Source of the DNA: Pseudescherichia sp032055545
GTDB lineage: Bacteria; Pseudomonadota; Gammaproteobacteria; Enterobacterales; Enterobacteriaceae
Reading direction: 5' to 3'
Length of the DNA: 64,000 nt
Assembly: GCA_032055545.1 (NCBI GenBank)
Contig: DAMBQR010000016.1
Location: forward strand, 1 to 64,000
The notes below the pieces were generated by a model, which was not told where the DNA came from, ran no database searches, and saw only the letters and a program-made list of their open reading frames with translations. Below are positions 17,068 through 25,007 of this stretch, one piece after another. The position numbers and the translations under genes are program-made. Every line of letters begins with the position of its first letter. The first letter of the stretch is position 1.

Positions 17068-17921
17068 ACGAATCCTCCTTCCTGCATACGGGCCTCTATC
17101 CAGCGGCGGGCTTGAATAATTTCCAGTACCGGCTCTTTGGCTTTCTCTGTCCACATTTCAATCAGAAACGCACCGCGATAGTTCAACTGCTGCAGCGTGT
17201 TAAACACGCCAACAAAATCGACGCAGCCTTCGCCAAAGGGGACATCGCGGAACTGTCCAGGGCTGTGCTCGGTTACCGGCTGTGTGTCTTTAAGATGAAT
17301 TGCGGCAATACGATCGATGCCCAGCGCCAGTTCGGCGGGCACATCATTGCCCCAGGCGCTGAGGTTGCCGACGTCCGGATAGACGCTGAACCACGGCGAG
17401 GCCAGCATCTCGTCCCACTTTTTCCATTTGCTGATGGAGTTCATAAACGCGGTATCCATGATCTCAACCGCCAGCATCACCTGGGCCGCCGCCGCCTGGT
17501 CGACTGCCCATGCCAACCCTTCGGCAAAACGCTGCTGCGTTCCGGCATCGTGTTCTTCGTAATAGACGTCATAACCCGCAAGCTGAATAGTCCGGATGCC
17601 TAAATCCCGAGCCAGCCTGATGGCCTGGGCCATGATCTCGCGGGCGCGGTCGCGTACCGCGCTATCACGGCTACCAAATGGAAAACGGCGGTGTGCCGAC
17701 AGACACATTGATGGAATGGCTATCCCGGTTTCCAGCATGGCTTCCACCAGTGATGCACGCTGGGCGGCGCTCCACGTTAAGCGTGAGAGCCGCTCGTCGG
17801 TCTCATCCACCGACATTTCAACGAAGTCAAAGCCGCAACTTTTCGCCAGCACCAGCCGCTCCGGCCAGGTGAGATCTTTCGCCAGCGCTTTTTCATAGAT
17901 ACCTAACGGATGGCTGCGCAC
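17061..17921 (-). CDS. sgbU: L-xylulose-5-phosphate 3-epimerase SgbU (YiaR)
   Basis: Converts L-xylulose-5-phosphate to L-ribulose-5-phosphate. TIM-barrel sugar epimerase of 286 aa, the E. coli length, with metal-site segments IQLAGYDVYYEEHD, LAVEIMDTAFMNS and IAAIHLKDTQPV. The start codon is GTG at 17921, sharing one base with the sgbH TAG stop (TAGTG), so translation is tightly coupled. Downstream it overlaps sgbE by 7 bp. Confidence 0.95.
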   Translation of the reverse strand: MRSHPLGIYEKALAKDLTWPERLVLAKSCGFDFVEMSVDETDERLSRLTWSAAQRASLVEAMLETGIAIPSMCLSAHRRFPFGSRDSAVRDRAREIMAQAIRLARDLGIRTIQLAGYDVYYEEHDAGTQQRFAEGLAWAVDQAAAAQVMLAVEIMDTAFMNSISKWKKWDEMLASPWFSVYPDVGNLSAWGNDVPAELALGIDRIAAIHLKDTQPVTEHSPGQFRDVPFGEGCVDFVGVFNTLQQLNYRGAFLIEMWTEKAKEPVLEIIQARRWIEARMQEGGFVC

Positions 17922-18577
17922 TATTCATCTCCCCAGATATCACGGATTTGACGATGAAACTCATCGGCAACCTGCGTGGGGTTTTTGGCTCCGGCCAGCG
18001 CCCGTCCGGCGATAAATGCTTTAACGCGGATCGACGTAAACAGCGGCAGGTCGGCTGGCGTAATACCGCCGGTGACAGAGAGCTCAAGACCGATATCAGA
18101 TAGCGCTTTCATTCGTGCCAGATCGGCATCGCTCCACTGCTGTCCGCTGGCCTGGGCATCTCGTCCACGGTGATAAATAGCCTGGCGCACCCCTATACGA
18201 TGCCAGTCGCGGGCATCATCTAAAGTCCAGTTGCCGAATAGCTCTATCTGGATCTCGCCGCCAAGTGCCTGGGCGACGGCGTGACCTTTTTCCACGGTGG
18301 CCAGCGGCGCGGCACAGATGATAGTCATCCAGTTTGCGCCCGCCGTCAGCGCCTGCTGTGCCAGCGTTTCGCCAGCATCAGCTACTTTCCAGTCGGCAAC
18401 GAGAATCTTATCTGGACACTGTGCGCGCAGGGCTTTGACAGCGTTCAGCCCTTCGTTCAGGCAAAGAATGGTGCCTGCTTCAACGATATCGATACGATCG
18501 TGCAGTAACGCAACGTCATGCTGGGCGGCCTGAAGGCTGGTGTGATCCAGCGCCAGTTGCAGTAGTGGTCGGCTCAT
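17921..18577 (-). CDS. sgbH: 3-keto-L-gulonate-6-phosphate decarboxylase SgbH (YiaQ)
   Basis: Decarboxylates 3-keto-L-gulonate-6-phosphate to L-xylulose-5-phosphate with Mg2+. A 218-aa (beta/alpha)8 enzyme of the OMP decarboxylase suprafamily; the DxKxxD motif appears as VADWKVADAGE, and the phosphate-binding SVTGGITPAD near the C terminus is intact. E. coli SgbH has 220 aa. The start overlaps the lyxK stop by four bases (ATGA). Confidence 0.95.
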   Translation of the reverse strand: MSRPLLQLALDHTSLQAAQHDVALLHDRIDIVEAGTILCLNEGLNAVKALRAQCPDKILVADWKVADAGETLAQQALTAGANWMTIICAAPLATVEKGHAVAQALGGEIQIELFGNWTLDDARDWHRIGVRQAIYHRGRDAQASGQQWSDADLARMKALSDIGLELSVTGGITPADLPLFTSIRVKAFIAGRALAGAKNPTQVADEFHRQIRDIWGDE

Positions 18578-20079
18578 ACGGTGTGCTCCTTAATTCGGGC
18601 ATGAAAACCCTGAAGTGCTGCAATTAAAAATTGATAGTGGTGATATTTACGCTGATAAGCCGCGTGTGCGGTCATGTCAGGGATCAGCGTGCGAATGGCG
18701 GGTTTCAACGTGTGCTGGGCCTCGTCAACGTCCGCAAACGCACCGGTTCCCATCTGGGCGGCGAGGGCGGCACCAAAGCAGCCCGTCTCTTCAATCTGGG
18801 GCAGTTCAACGGTCAGGCCGCTGACATCTGCCAGCATTTGCATCCAGACGTCGGAGTGCGCCGGTCCACCGGTGACCCGTAGCGCCCGAACATCCGTAAA
18901 GCGCTCACGCATTCGGTTGAGATGCGTCATGTGGCTGAATACCACGCCTTCATAGACCGCCTGAAGCAGGTGGGCGCGAGTATGCAGGGCCTGGATGCCG
19001 TAGAAGCCGCTGGTCATCTCCAGCCCGGCATTACTGCCGTAAAGAAAGGGAAGAAAAAAGAGTTCACTGGCCGCGATGGGCAAGCTGGCGACAGCCTGGT
19101 TTATCTCATCAAAAGAGAGATCGCCCCACTGTGCCGTCAGCCACTCCAGGTTACCGGAGGAGGTGGGGCTGGCCTCATGAACGATATAGCGATCGGGGCT
19201 GATGTAGCGCCCGTACACGTAAGGGTGGGCTTCGTTATCGCGCAGCTCTGTAGCGATACCGCTGGTGACGGCCCAGGTTCCCATCACCGCATTGAGCGTA
19301 TGCTCATCCTTTAAGCCTGCGCAGAGCGCGGTGGAGACCACATCAAACAGACCGCCCACGACGGGCGTACCCGCTGCAAGACCGGTCAAGGCGGCTGTCT
19401 GAGCGGTGATCTCCCCGCATGGTTGTGTCGAAGCGACAATGGGGGGCAGGGCACGATCGATCTCGCTAATACCAAGCCACTGGCTCAGGCGGGGATCGTA
19501 CTGCCCGCTTTGCATGTTGTAGAGGTTGGACTCGGAGATATTGCTCTCTTCACACCCTTTTACGCCAGTAAGACACCAGCGCAGATAGTCATGACCCATC
19601 ATGATGCAGCCGATTTGTGCATAGCGTTCGGGCTCGTGCTCTTTCAGCCAGCGCAGCAGCGAGGCCGGATGACCCGTCCACAGCGTCTGACGGGTGTAGG
19701 GATAGAGCTTTTCAGGGATGCCATCCTGCTGCCAGCGCCGTACGATATCCAGGGCACGCCGATCGGAAGAGAGCATGGCATTGCCGAGTGGTCTGTTACT
19801 TTTATCCAGTAAAAACAGTCCCTTTCCCTGCGCTGAAATGCCCACGCCGCGAATTTGTCGCCCTGCTACCCCGCTGTGCTGCAATAGCCTGGCGATGGTC
19901 TGCGCGCAGCTTTGCCACAGGGTGGTCATATCACGCTCGGCGTAACCCGGCTGCGGGGTAAGAGTGCGCAGCGGCTGGCGTTCAATGGTGTGCTCTTTAC
20001 CCTGACGGGTATATAAGCCTGCTTTTAGGTAAGTACCGCCACAGTCGATACCCAGCCAAAATGTCTCTGTATCACTCAT
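18574..20079 (-). CDS. lyxK: L-xylulose/3-keto-L-gulonate kinase LyxK (YiaP)
   Basis: Phosphorylates L-xylulose and, in this pathway, 3-keto-L-gulonate. FGGY-family carbohydrate kinase of 501 aa (E. coli 498). N-terminal ATP-binding strand LGIDCGGTYLKAGLY, active-site segment GISAQGKGLFLLD, and the C-terminal signature around VTGGPAHSDVWMQMLADVSG are all present. The open frame runs 18 codons further upstream through a REP-like repeat, so MSDTETFWLG at 20079 is taken as the start. In the operon between yiaX2 and sgbH. Confidence 0.94.
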   Translation of the reverse strand: MSDTETFWLGIDCGGTYLKAGLYTRQGKEHTIERQPLRTLTPQPGYAERDMTTLWQSCAQTIARLLQHSGVAGRQIRGVGISAQGKGLFLLDKSNRPLGNAMLSSDRRALDIVRRWQQDGIPEKLYPYTRQTLWTGHPASLLRWLKEHEPERYAQIGCIMMGHDYLRWCLTGVKGCEESNISESNLYNMQSGQYDPRLSQWLGISEIDRALPPIVASTQPCGEITAQTAALTGLAAGTPVVGGLFDVVSTALCAGLKDEHTLNAVMGTWAVTSGIATELRDNEAHPYVYGRYISPDRYIVHEASPTSSGNLEWLTAQWGDLSFDEINQAVASLPIAASELFFLPFLYGSNAGLEMTSGFYGIQALHTRAHLLQAVYEGVVFSHMTHLNRMRERFTDVRALRVTGGPAHSDVWMQMLADVSGLTVELPQIEETGCFGAALAAQMGTGAFADVDEAQHTLKPAIRTLIPDMTAHAAYQRKYHHYQFLIAALQGFHARIKEHTV

Positions 20080-20096
20080 CTTTGACTCTCTCTGTT

Positions 20097-20128
20097 GCCG
20101 GGTGGCGCTGCGCTTACCCGGCCTGGGG
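20097..20128. repeat. REP element between yiaX2 and lyxK
   Basis: One REP-type palindrome (GCCGGGTGGCGCTGCGCTTACCCGGC) lies inside the operon, between the yiaX2 stop and the lyxK start. Inside an operon, such a unit can attenuate or stabilise part of the message. Confidence 0.8.
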
Positions 20129-20149
20129 TTCATAGTTTTCTGTTTTTAT

Positions 20150-21469
20150 TCAGGCCGCGTGCTTATGGGGTTTCACCGTGAGAGTCGGTTCCGATCCAGA
20201 GTCGCATTTCGCTGGCAGCAGCAGCGCCATTAGCGCGGCTAAGGCTAAGGAGATCGCAAGGCAGTAGACGCCTGCGTCCTTGCTGTACAGGGTGATCAGC
20301 ACGCCGACGGCATAGGGGCCACAGAAGCCGCCAAGGTTACCCAGCGCGTTAATAACGCCACGTGCGCCGCCGGCCATTTCGGCACTAAACAGACGTGTCG
20401 GGATGGTCCAGAAGACGCCAGCCGCGGACTGCAGGAAAAACCCACACCCTACCAGGGCGGCATAGGAGAGCCAGATGCTCTCTTTCAACGCCACGGATAA
20501 GAACATGCACAGTGCAAAGCCAATCAGTGGCAGGCTGACAAACAGCTTGCGTTTTCCGGTCCGGTCAGAGAAAAAGGAGAAAAGGAACATACCCACAATC
20601 GCTCCGACATAGGGCAGAATGGCAAGTATTCCGACCTGGCCCATCGAGGCGTGGGTCAACTCTTTCAGGATGGTGGGCAGCCACAGGGTGTAGCCATAAA
20701 TGCCGGTCTGGTAGAAAAAGTTCAGCGCAATAAGCTGCCACATTGTTTTGTCCGACAGCACGGCTCCAAGTGAGGCGTTGCAGACCTCTTTGCCCTCAAT
20801 GGCGCGTTGTTCGGCTGCCAGCGTCGCGATCAGATAGTGTTTTTCCGCCTCGCTGATCCAGCGAGCTTCCTGCGGACGGTCATAGACGGTCAATGACCAG
20901 AGCACCAGCACCACAATGGAGAGCAAACCTTCGATGATAAACAGCCAGCGCCAGTCCAACGCGGTAATGAGCCAGCCGGAGAGCGGCGCGGTGACGATCC
21001 CGGCAATCGGGACGAACATAATAACGATGGCATTTGCCCGGCCCCGCTCGGCATCGGGAAACCAGTTACTGATCATGGTCAGCACCACGGGCAGCATGCC
21101 GCCTTCTGCTACACCCAGTAAAAAGCGCAGCGCCAGCAGCTGATACTGATGAGTCGCCATCCCGGTGAGAATAGAAATAATCGCCCAGGCAACCAGCGAC
21201 CAGCCAATAAATTTTTTACCGCTGCCATGGACGGCTATTTTTCCGCCTGGAACCTGCAAAAACATATAGCCAATAAAGAAAATACCCCCTGCAAGGCCTG
21301 CCATCGTTGCAGAAATACCGAGCTCTGCATCCATGCCGCCGGGCATTGCGAATGCAATATTCACACGGTCCATATAAGAAATAATACAGGCAATGAGAAT
21401 AGGAGGAATGATTCTCAGCCAGCGCTGACGCGGAATATCCGCAAGGGGGGTCGTAGAGGAAGTGTTCAT
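20150..21469 (-). CDS. yiaX2: MFS transporter YiaX2, probable diketogulonate/ascorbate-derivative permease
   Basis: A 439-aa, 12-helix transporter of the anion:cation symporter (ACS) subfamily, recognisable by YMDRVNIAFAMPGG after helix 1, GYMFLQVPGG, and the motif in GVAEGGMLPVVLTMISNWFP. In Klebsiella pneumoniae the yiaKLX1X2PQRS operon has an MFS gene, yiaX2, in this place, whereas E. coli has the TRAP genes yiaMNO. I infer uptake of 2,3-diketo-L-gulonate or a related acid. The gene is 52 bp from yiaX1 and is followed by a REP unit. Confidence 0.85.
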   Translation of the reverse strand: MNTSSTTPLADIPRQRWLRIIPPILIACIISYMDRVNIAFAMPGGMDAELGISATMAGLAGGIFFIGYMFLQVPGGKIAVHGSGKKFIGWSLVAWAIISILTGMATHQYQLLALRFLLGVAEGGMLPVVLTMISNWFPDAERGRANAIVIMFVPIAGIVTAPLSGWLITALDWRWLFIIEGLLSIVVLVLWSLTVYDRPQEARWISEAEKHYLIATLAAEQRAIEGKEVCNASLGAVLSDKTMWQLIALNFFYQTGIYGYTLWLPTILKELTHASMGQVGILAILPYVGAIVGMFLFSFFSDRTGKRKLFVSLPLIGFALCMFLSVALKESIWLSYAALVGCGFFLQSAAGVFWTIPTRLFSAEMAGGARGVINALGNLGGFCGPYAVGVLITLYSKDAGVYCLAISLALAALMALLLPAKCDSGSEPTLTVKPHKHAA

Positions 21470-21521
21470 AATTATCTCTCATTAAAAGTAACTGACATTA
21501 TGATTCTGAGGGGCACGGTTT

Positions 21522-22460
21522 TTATTGTTTTGCTTTCGCTGTATTCAGCTGGTTAATACCATCGCGTAAAATGGCTACTCGCTGTTCAACATCAGCGTGG
21601 GCGTCTATTGCCAACAGTTTAATGCCACAGAAATCTAATTTTTCAGCTGAGGCCATATCAAATAACGTTTTGGCATGCTCATGGGTTAATAAACTTTCGG
21701 GACAGAAAGGCGAAAAGGGGGCGTGCAGATCCTGCCATTCGCCATAGGCTCCCGTTTCAGCTACGCCGGAAAACATCAGCGCACTTAATTTGCCGCTGCG
21801 CCGGGCTGCCAGCGTATGCGCCAAGGGCAGATCGACGCTGCGGCCTTCAATGGCGGATCGCGCCCAGTTGATGCACACCCCAATGTCATACCCGTCAATA
21901 ACCTGTAGCACGCTGTCCAGCGGCAGAAAACCTTTGCGCGCAAAGGGGGTGTTCATGGCATCGCAATGTTCCATTACCAGTTTGCAGTGCCAGTCCCAGC
22001 TCGTTATCTCCTTAAGGGAACGGGAAAATGCCTCGCTGGCCTGCTCTATGCTCGCATTACCTGATAACGGCGCGGCCTGCAGCTCAAGGGCTACCACTTT
22101 TCCGGCGTGCTTTGCGTTTATCGCACTGATTTTGGTCTGCAAATGGCGGTAGTACGCTACGCATTCGCGGCGCTGCTCTTCATCCGTCGAGGCGAGACCA
22201 AAACCACCGTTGCCAGCGCGGCGGCGCATGGTCTCCATAATGGCCGTGACCACTATCTGCCATTCGGCAGGCGTGTGCTGCAATAACCAGTCGTCACCAT
22301 AGGGGTGGAGATGCTCAAGGCACGGTTGTTCAATACCCTGAATATTCGGCGTGTCGGCAAGCTGTCGCCAGAATTCACGCTCTGCGCACTCATCTTTATG
22401 ATGAAATGAAGGCGCACAGGGATATGCACCGATAATATAACCGGCGTTTATTTGTTTCAT
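21522..22460 (-). CDS. yiaX1: YiaX1, DUF4862-type protein
   Basis: A 312-aa cytoplasmic protein beginning MKQINAGYIIGAYPCAPSFH. No classical motif identifies its chemistry. Alternating strands and helices with acidic/His residues (IEQPCLEHLHPYG, LVMEHCDAMNT, GVCINWARSAIEGR) are compatible with a TIM-barrel metal-dependent isomerase or epimerase, but that is inference. By order it corresponds to yiaX1 of the Klebsiella yiaKLX1X2PQRS operon, whose exact reaction I do not know. It lies 24 bp after yiaL. E. coli K-12 lacks it at this locus. Confidence 0.8.
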   Translation of the reverse strand: MKQINAGYIIGAYPCAPSFHHKDECAEREFWRQLADTPNIQGIEQPCLEHLHPYGDDWLLQHTPAEWQIVVTAIMETMRRRAGNGGFGLASTDEEQRRECVAYYRHLQTKISAINAKHAGKVVALELQAAPLSGNASIEQASEAFSRSLKEITSWDWHCKLVMEHCDAMNTPFARKGFLPLDSVLQVIDGYDIGVCINWARSAIEGRSVDLPLAHTLAARRSGKLSALMFSGVAETGAYGEWQDLHAPFSPFCPESLLTHEHAKTLFDMASAEKLDFCGIKLLAIDAHADVEQRVAILRDGINQLNTAKAKQ

Positions 22461-22484
22461 TTTCTACTCCTGATAACGCTACGT

Positions 22485-22952
22485 TTAGCGCAATGTGGAC
22501 AAGGCCACTTTTACCACGATTTTTCGAATAGGTGTCGCCTGGGATTGATTGCAGCCGGGGCGGTGCACATCCTGCGGGAAAAATATTGCGTAGCTGCCGG
22601 GAATCATCGTAATAAACGATTCATTTTCGCTATCGTTATAGAAAATGATGTCACGCTGTTCCAGTAGCGACTCGCTAATAGCATTATTATTGCGATCGAT
22701 AGCGATACCTATTTTTTCTTCACCCCACGCCAGAAATTGAATATCAATATATTGACGGTGAACCTCGGGGCGGTTTTCGTGCCAGGGGCGGGTCGTCATA
22801 TCGATCACCTGGGCAAAAATAGTGCGCCCATCAATGTTGACGACCCCTGGAGCGAAAGTGTGAAAATCACTCTGGCGCAGGAAGTCGAGCGCCTGTTCAA
22901 TCGCCGTCGGAAATCGGCAGGGATTGGGCTGTGCAATATGACCAAAAATCAT
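22485..22952 (-). CDS. yiaL: YiaL, YhcH/YjgK/YiaL-family cupin protein
   Basis: A 155-aa single-domain beta-barrel protein, same length as E. coli YiaL. The family (DUF386) shows conserved histidines and glutamates such as HRQYIDIQFLAWGEEKIG and FFPQDVHRPGC that form a metal site. Relatives have been linked to sugar-acid anomer handling or biofilm phenotypes, but the yia-operon reaction is not settled. It starts 9 bp after the yiaK stop. Confidence 0.92.
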   Translation of the reverse strand: MIFGHIAQPNPCRFPTAIEQALDFLRQSDFHTFAPGVVNIDGRTIFAQVIDMTTRPWHENRPEVHRQYIDIQFLAWGEEKIGIAIDRNNNAISESLLEQRDIIFYNDSENESFITMIPGSYAIFFPQDVHRPGCNQSQATPIRKIVVKVALSTLR

Positions 22953-22961
22953 ACGTCCCCC

Positions 22962-23960
22962 TTAAAGCGCCAGAATTTTTGCCCATACGCTGTCATCGAT
23001 GGTAATGCCATCGCGGCGATTTTCGGCCAGCAAACGCGTGAATTCGTGGCCTGGCAGGCGAATTTCCGTTTGGGGATCGGCGCGTTCGGCCGTGGTGATA
23101 AAATCCATGATGCGCTTGAGCTTGGCATCGCGCGTTGGACCATCAATTAGCTTGTCGACTTCAATAGCGATGAAAATTTGCGAAATGCCATATTCATCGC
23201 TGTTGTCTTCGGTCACTTCGGCAACGGATGAACCGTCAGAGAGCAGAGTGGCTATCATATCAAGGACAATCGACAGGCCAGACCCCTTCCAGTAGCCCAT
23301 TGGCAATATACGGCGATTTTTCTCAATAACGCCAGGCTCTTTAGTTAACTCGCCTTCATCATCAAAACCACCATCAACCGGCAGTTCACGTCCGGCAAGG
23401 CGGTTTACTTCCAGCATTCCATAGGAAAACATCGACATCGACATGTCGACCATGGTGATCGGCGTAGAGGGAATAGCAACAATCAGCGGATTGGTGCCAA
23501 TTCGGCACTCTTTTGCTCCCCACGGCGGCATCACGGCGATGGAGTTGGTCCAGCAGATACCAATGTAGCCCTTCTCAGCCGCCTGCCAGCCATAGCTACC
23601 GCCGCGCATCCAGTGGTTAGCGTTACGCACGGCGACCAGGCCAATGCCATGATCGGCCGCCAGCGCGATCGCCCGATCCATCATTTTTTTAGCGGTCAGA
23701 TTGCCAATAGCGCGCTGAGCATCCCACTGTTCAATCGCACCGAGACGGGTAATGCACTTCGCCTGTGCCTCCGGATCGATATCACCCGCTTCCAGCTGCT
23801 GGATGAAGCGCGGAAAACGATTTACGCCATGCGAGTAAACGCCGGATTCAGTGGTGCTGGCAAACATCTCCGCGCAGGCATCTGCCGTTTCAGCTGCTAC
23901 ACCGCGTGCAAGCAGTACCCGATTGAACGCCTCTTTTAACTGCTCAAAGGTCACTTTCAT
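22962..23960 (-). CDS. yiaK: 2,3-diketo-L-gulonate reductase
   Basis: NADH-dependent reduction of 2,3-diketo-L-gulonate to 3-keto-L-gulonate, the entry step of the pathway. Member of the YlbC/malate-lactate dehydrogenase 2 superfamily, 332 aa as in E. coli. Features include VYSHGVNRFPRFIQQLE with the catalytic histidine, RNANHWMRGGSYGWQAAEKG, and the GYWKGSGLSIVLDM segment. First gene of the operon; its start faces yiaJ across 226 bp. Confidence 0.96.
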   Translation of the reverse strand: MKVTFEQLKEAFNRVLLARGVAAETADACAEMFASTTESGVYSHGVNRFPRFIQQLEAGDIDPEAQAKCITRLGAIEQWDAQRAIGNLTAKKMMDRAIALAADHGIGLVAVRNANHWMRGGSYGWQAAEKGYIGICWTNSIAVMPPWGAKECRIGTNPLIVAIPSTPITMVDMSMSMFSYGMLEVNRLAGRELPVDGGFDDEGELTKEPGVIEKNRRILPMGYWKGSGLSIVLDMIATLLSDGSSVAEVTEDNSDEYGISQIFIAIEVDKLIDGPTRDAKLKRIMDFITTAERADPQTEIRLPGHEFTRLLAENRRDGITIDDSVWAKILAL

Positions 23961-24012
23961 CCCTAACTGGCTCCTGTTTTATAGCCTCTATCGATTGTTT
24001 TTTTAGCATCAT

Positions 24013-24037
24013 ATTTCACTATGCGAAATCTGATTTC
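24013..24037. promoter_or_regulatory. Candidate YiaJ operator in the yiaK-yiaJ gap
   Basis: Three alternating half-sites, ATTTC-N7-GAAAT-N3-ATTTC, cover 24013-24037 and form two overlapping inverted repeats (the second, GAAATCTGATTTC, is perfect around a 3-bp centre). They lie between the divergent yiaK and yiaJ starts. A TATAAT at 24075-24080 may be the yiaJ -10 element. IclR-family repressors such as YiaJ bind short inverted repeats of this kind, but the actual YiaJ site was not demonstrated here. Confidence 0.4.
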
Positions 24038-24186
24038 AAATATATCGATCATGTTTCCACAAAGCAATGGCGGGTATAATTTTGGAATTACAGAAAAATC
24101 AATGGCTTGTAAAATTTATATCCGGATCGTGAAGTAAACCACACTTTGCGCTACCATCAGGACGCAGAAACTGGAGAGGATAAGTG

Positions 24187-25005
24187 ATGAGCAATCATGA
24201 GAGAGAGATGTCGCAGGAAAAAGAGCGGCCTGCCGGGAGTCAGAGTTTATTTCGCGGCCTGATGCTAATTGAAATTCTCAGTAACTATCCAAATGGTTGC
24301 CCGCTGGCGCACCTTGCTGAGCTGGCAGGACTGAATAAAAGTACGGTTCATCGGCTGCTCCAGGGGCTGCAATCCTGTGGCTATGTCACTGCTGCCCCTG
24401 CGGCCGGAAGCTATCGCTTAACAACAAAATTTATTGCCGTCGGGCAGAAGGCCCTCTCCTCTCTCAATATTATTCATGTCGCGGCCCCGCACCTTGAAGC
24501 ATTGAATATCGCCACCGGCGAAACCATCAATTTCTCCAGTCGTGAAGACGATCACGCGATTTTGATCTACAAGCTGGAGCCAACCACCGGCATGCTGCGG
24601 ACGCGCGCCTATATCGGCCAGCATATGCCGCTCTACTGTTCAGCGATGGGTAAAATCTATATGGCGTTTGGTCAGCCGGAGTATGTAGCGGCCTACTGGG
24701 AGAACCATCAGGCGCAGATCCAGCCTCTGACGCGCAATACCATTACCGAACTGCCTGTGATGTACGATGAGCTAAACGCTATCCGCGACAGTAACATGGC
24801 GATGGACCGGGAAGAAAACGAGCTGGGTGTGTCGTGCATTGCGGTCCCGGTCTTTGATATTCATCACCGGGTTCCCTATGCGATCTCCATCTCGCTCTCG
24901 ACCTCGCGCCTTGAGCAGGTGGGAAAAAATAACTTGCTCAAACCGCTGCGTGAAACGGCGCAGGCTATTTCGAGTGAACTTGGCTTCTCCGAGCGAATAG
25001 CCTGA
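24187..25005 (+). CDS. yiaJ: IclR-family repressor of the yia operon
   Basis: A 272-aa repressor: N-terminal winged helix (about 20-85; LAHLAELAGLNKSTVHRLLQ) and a C-terminal effector domain with GETINFSSREDDHAILIYKL and YCSAMGKIYMAFG. Highly similar to E. coli YiaJ (also called PlaR). In K. pneumoniae, L-ascorbate-6-phosphate is reported to release YiaJ from DNA. GGAGAGGA lies before a GTG-ATG pair; I take the ATG at 24187. Divergent from yiaK and convergent with the next gene, only 2 bp separating the ends. Confidence 0.95.
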   Translation: MSNHEREMSQEKERPAGSQSLFRGLMLIEILSNYPNGCPLAHLAELAGLNKSTVHRLLQGLQSCGYVTAAPAAGSYRLTTKFIAVGQKALSSLNIIHVAAPHLEALNIATGETINFSSREDDHAILIYKLEPTTGMLRTRAYIGQHMPLYCSAMGKIYMAFGQPEYVAAYWENHQAQIQPLTRNTITELPVMYDELNAIRDSNMAMDREENELGVSCIAVPVFDIHHRVPYAISISLSTSRLEQVGKNNLLKPLRETAQAISSELGFSERIA

Positions 25006-25007
25006 AC

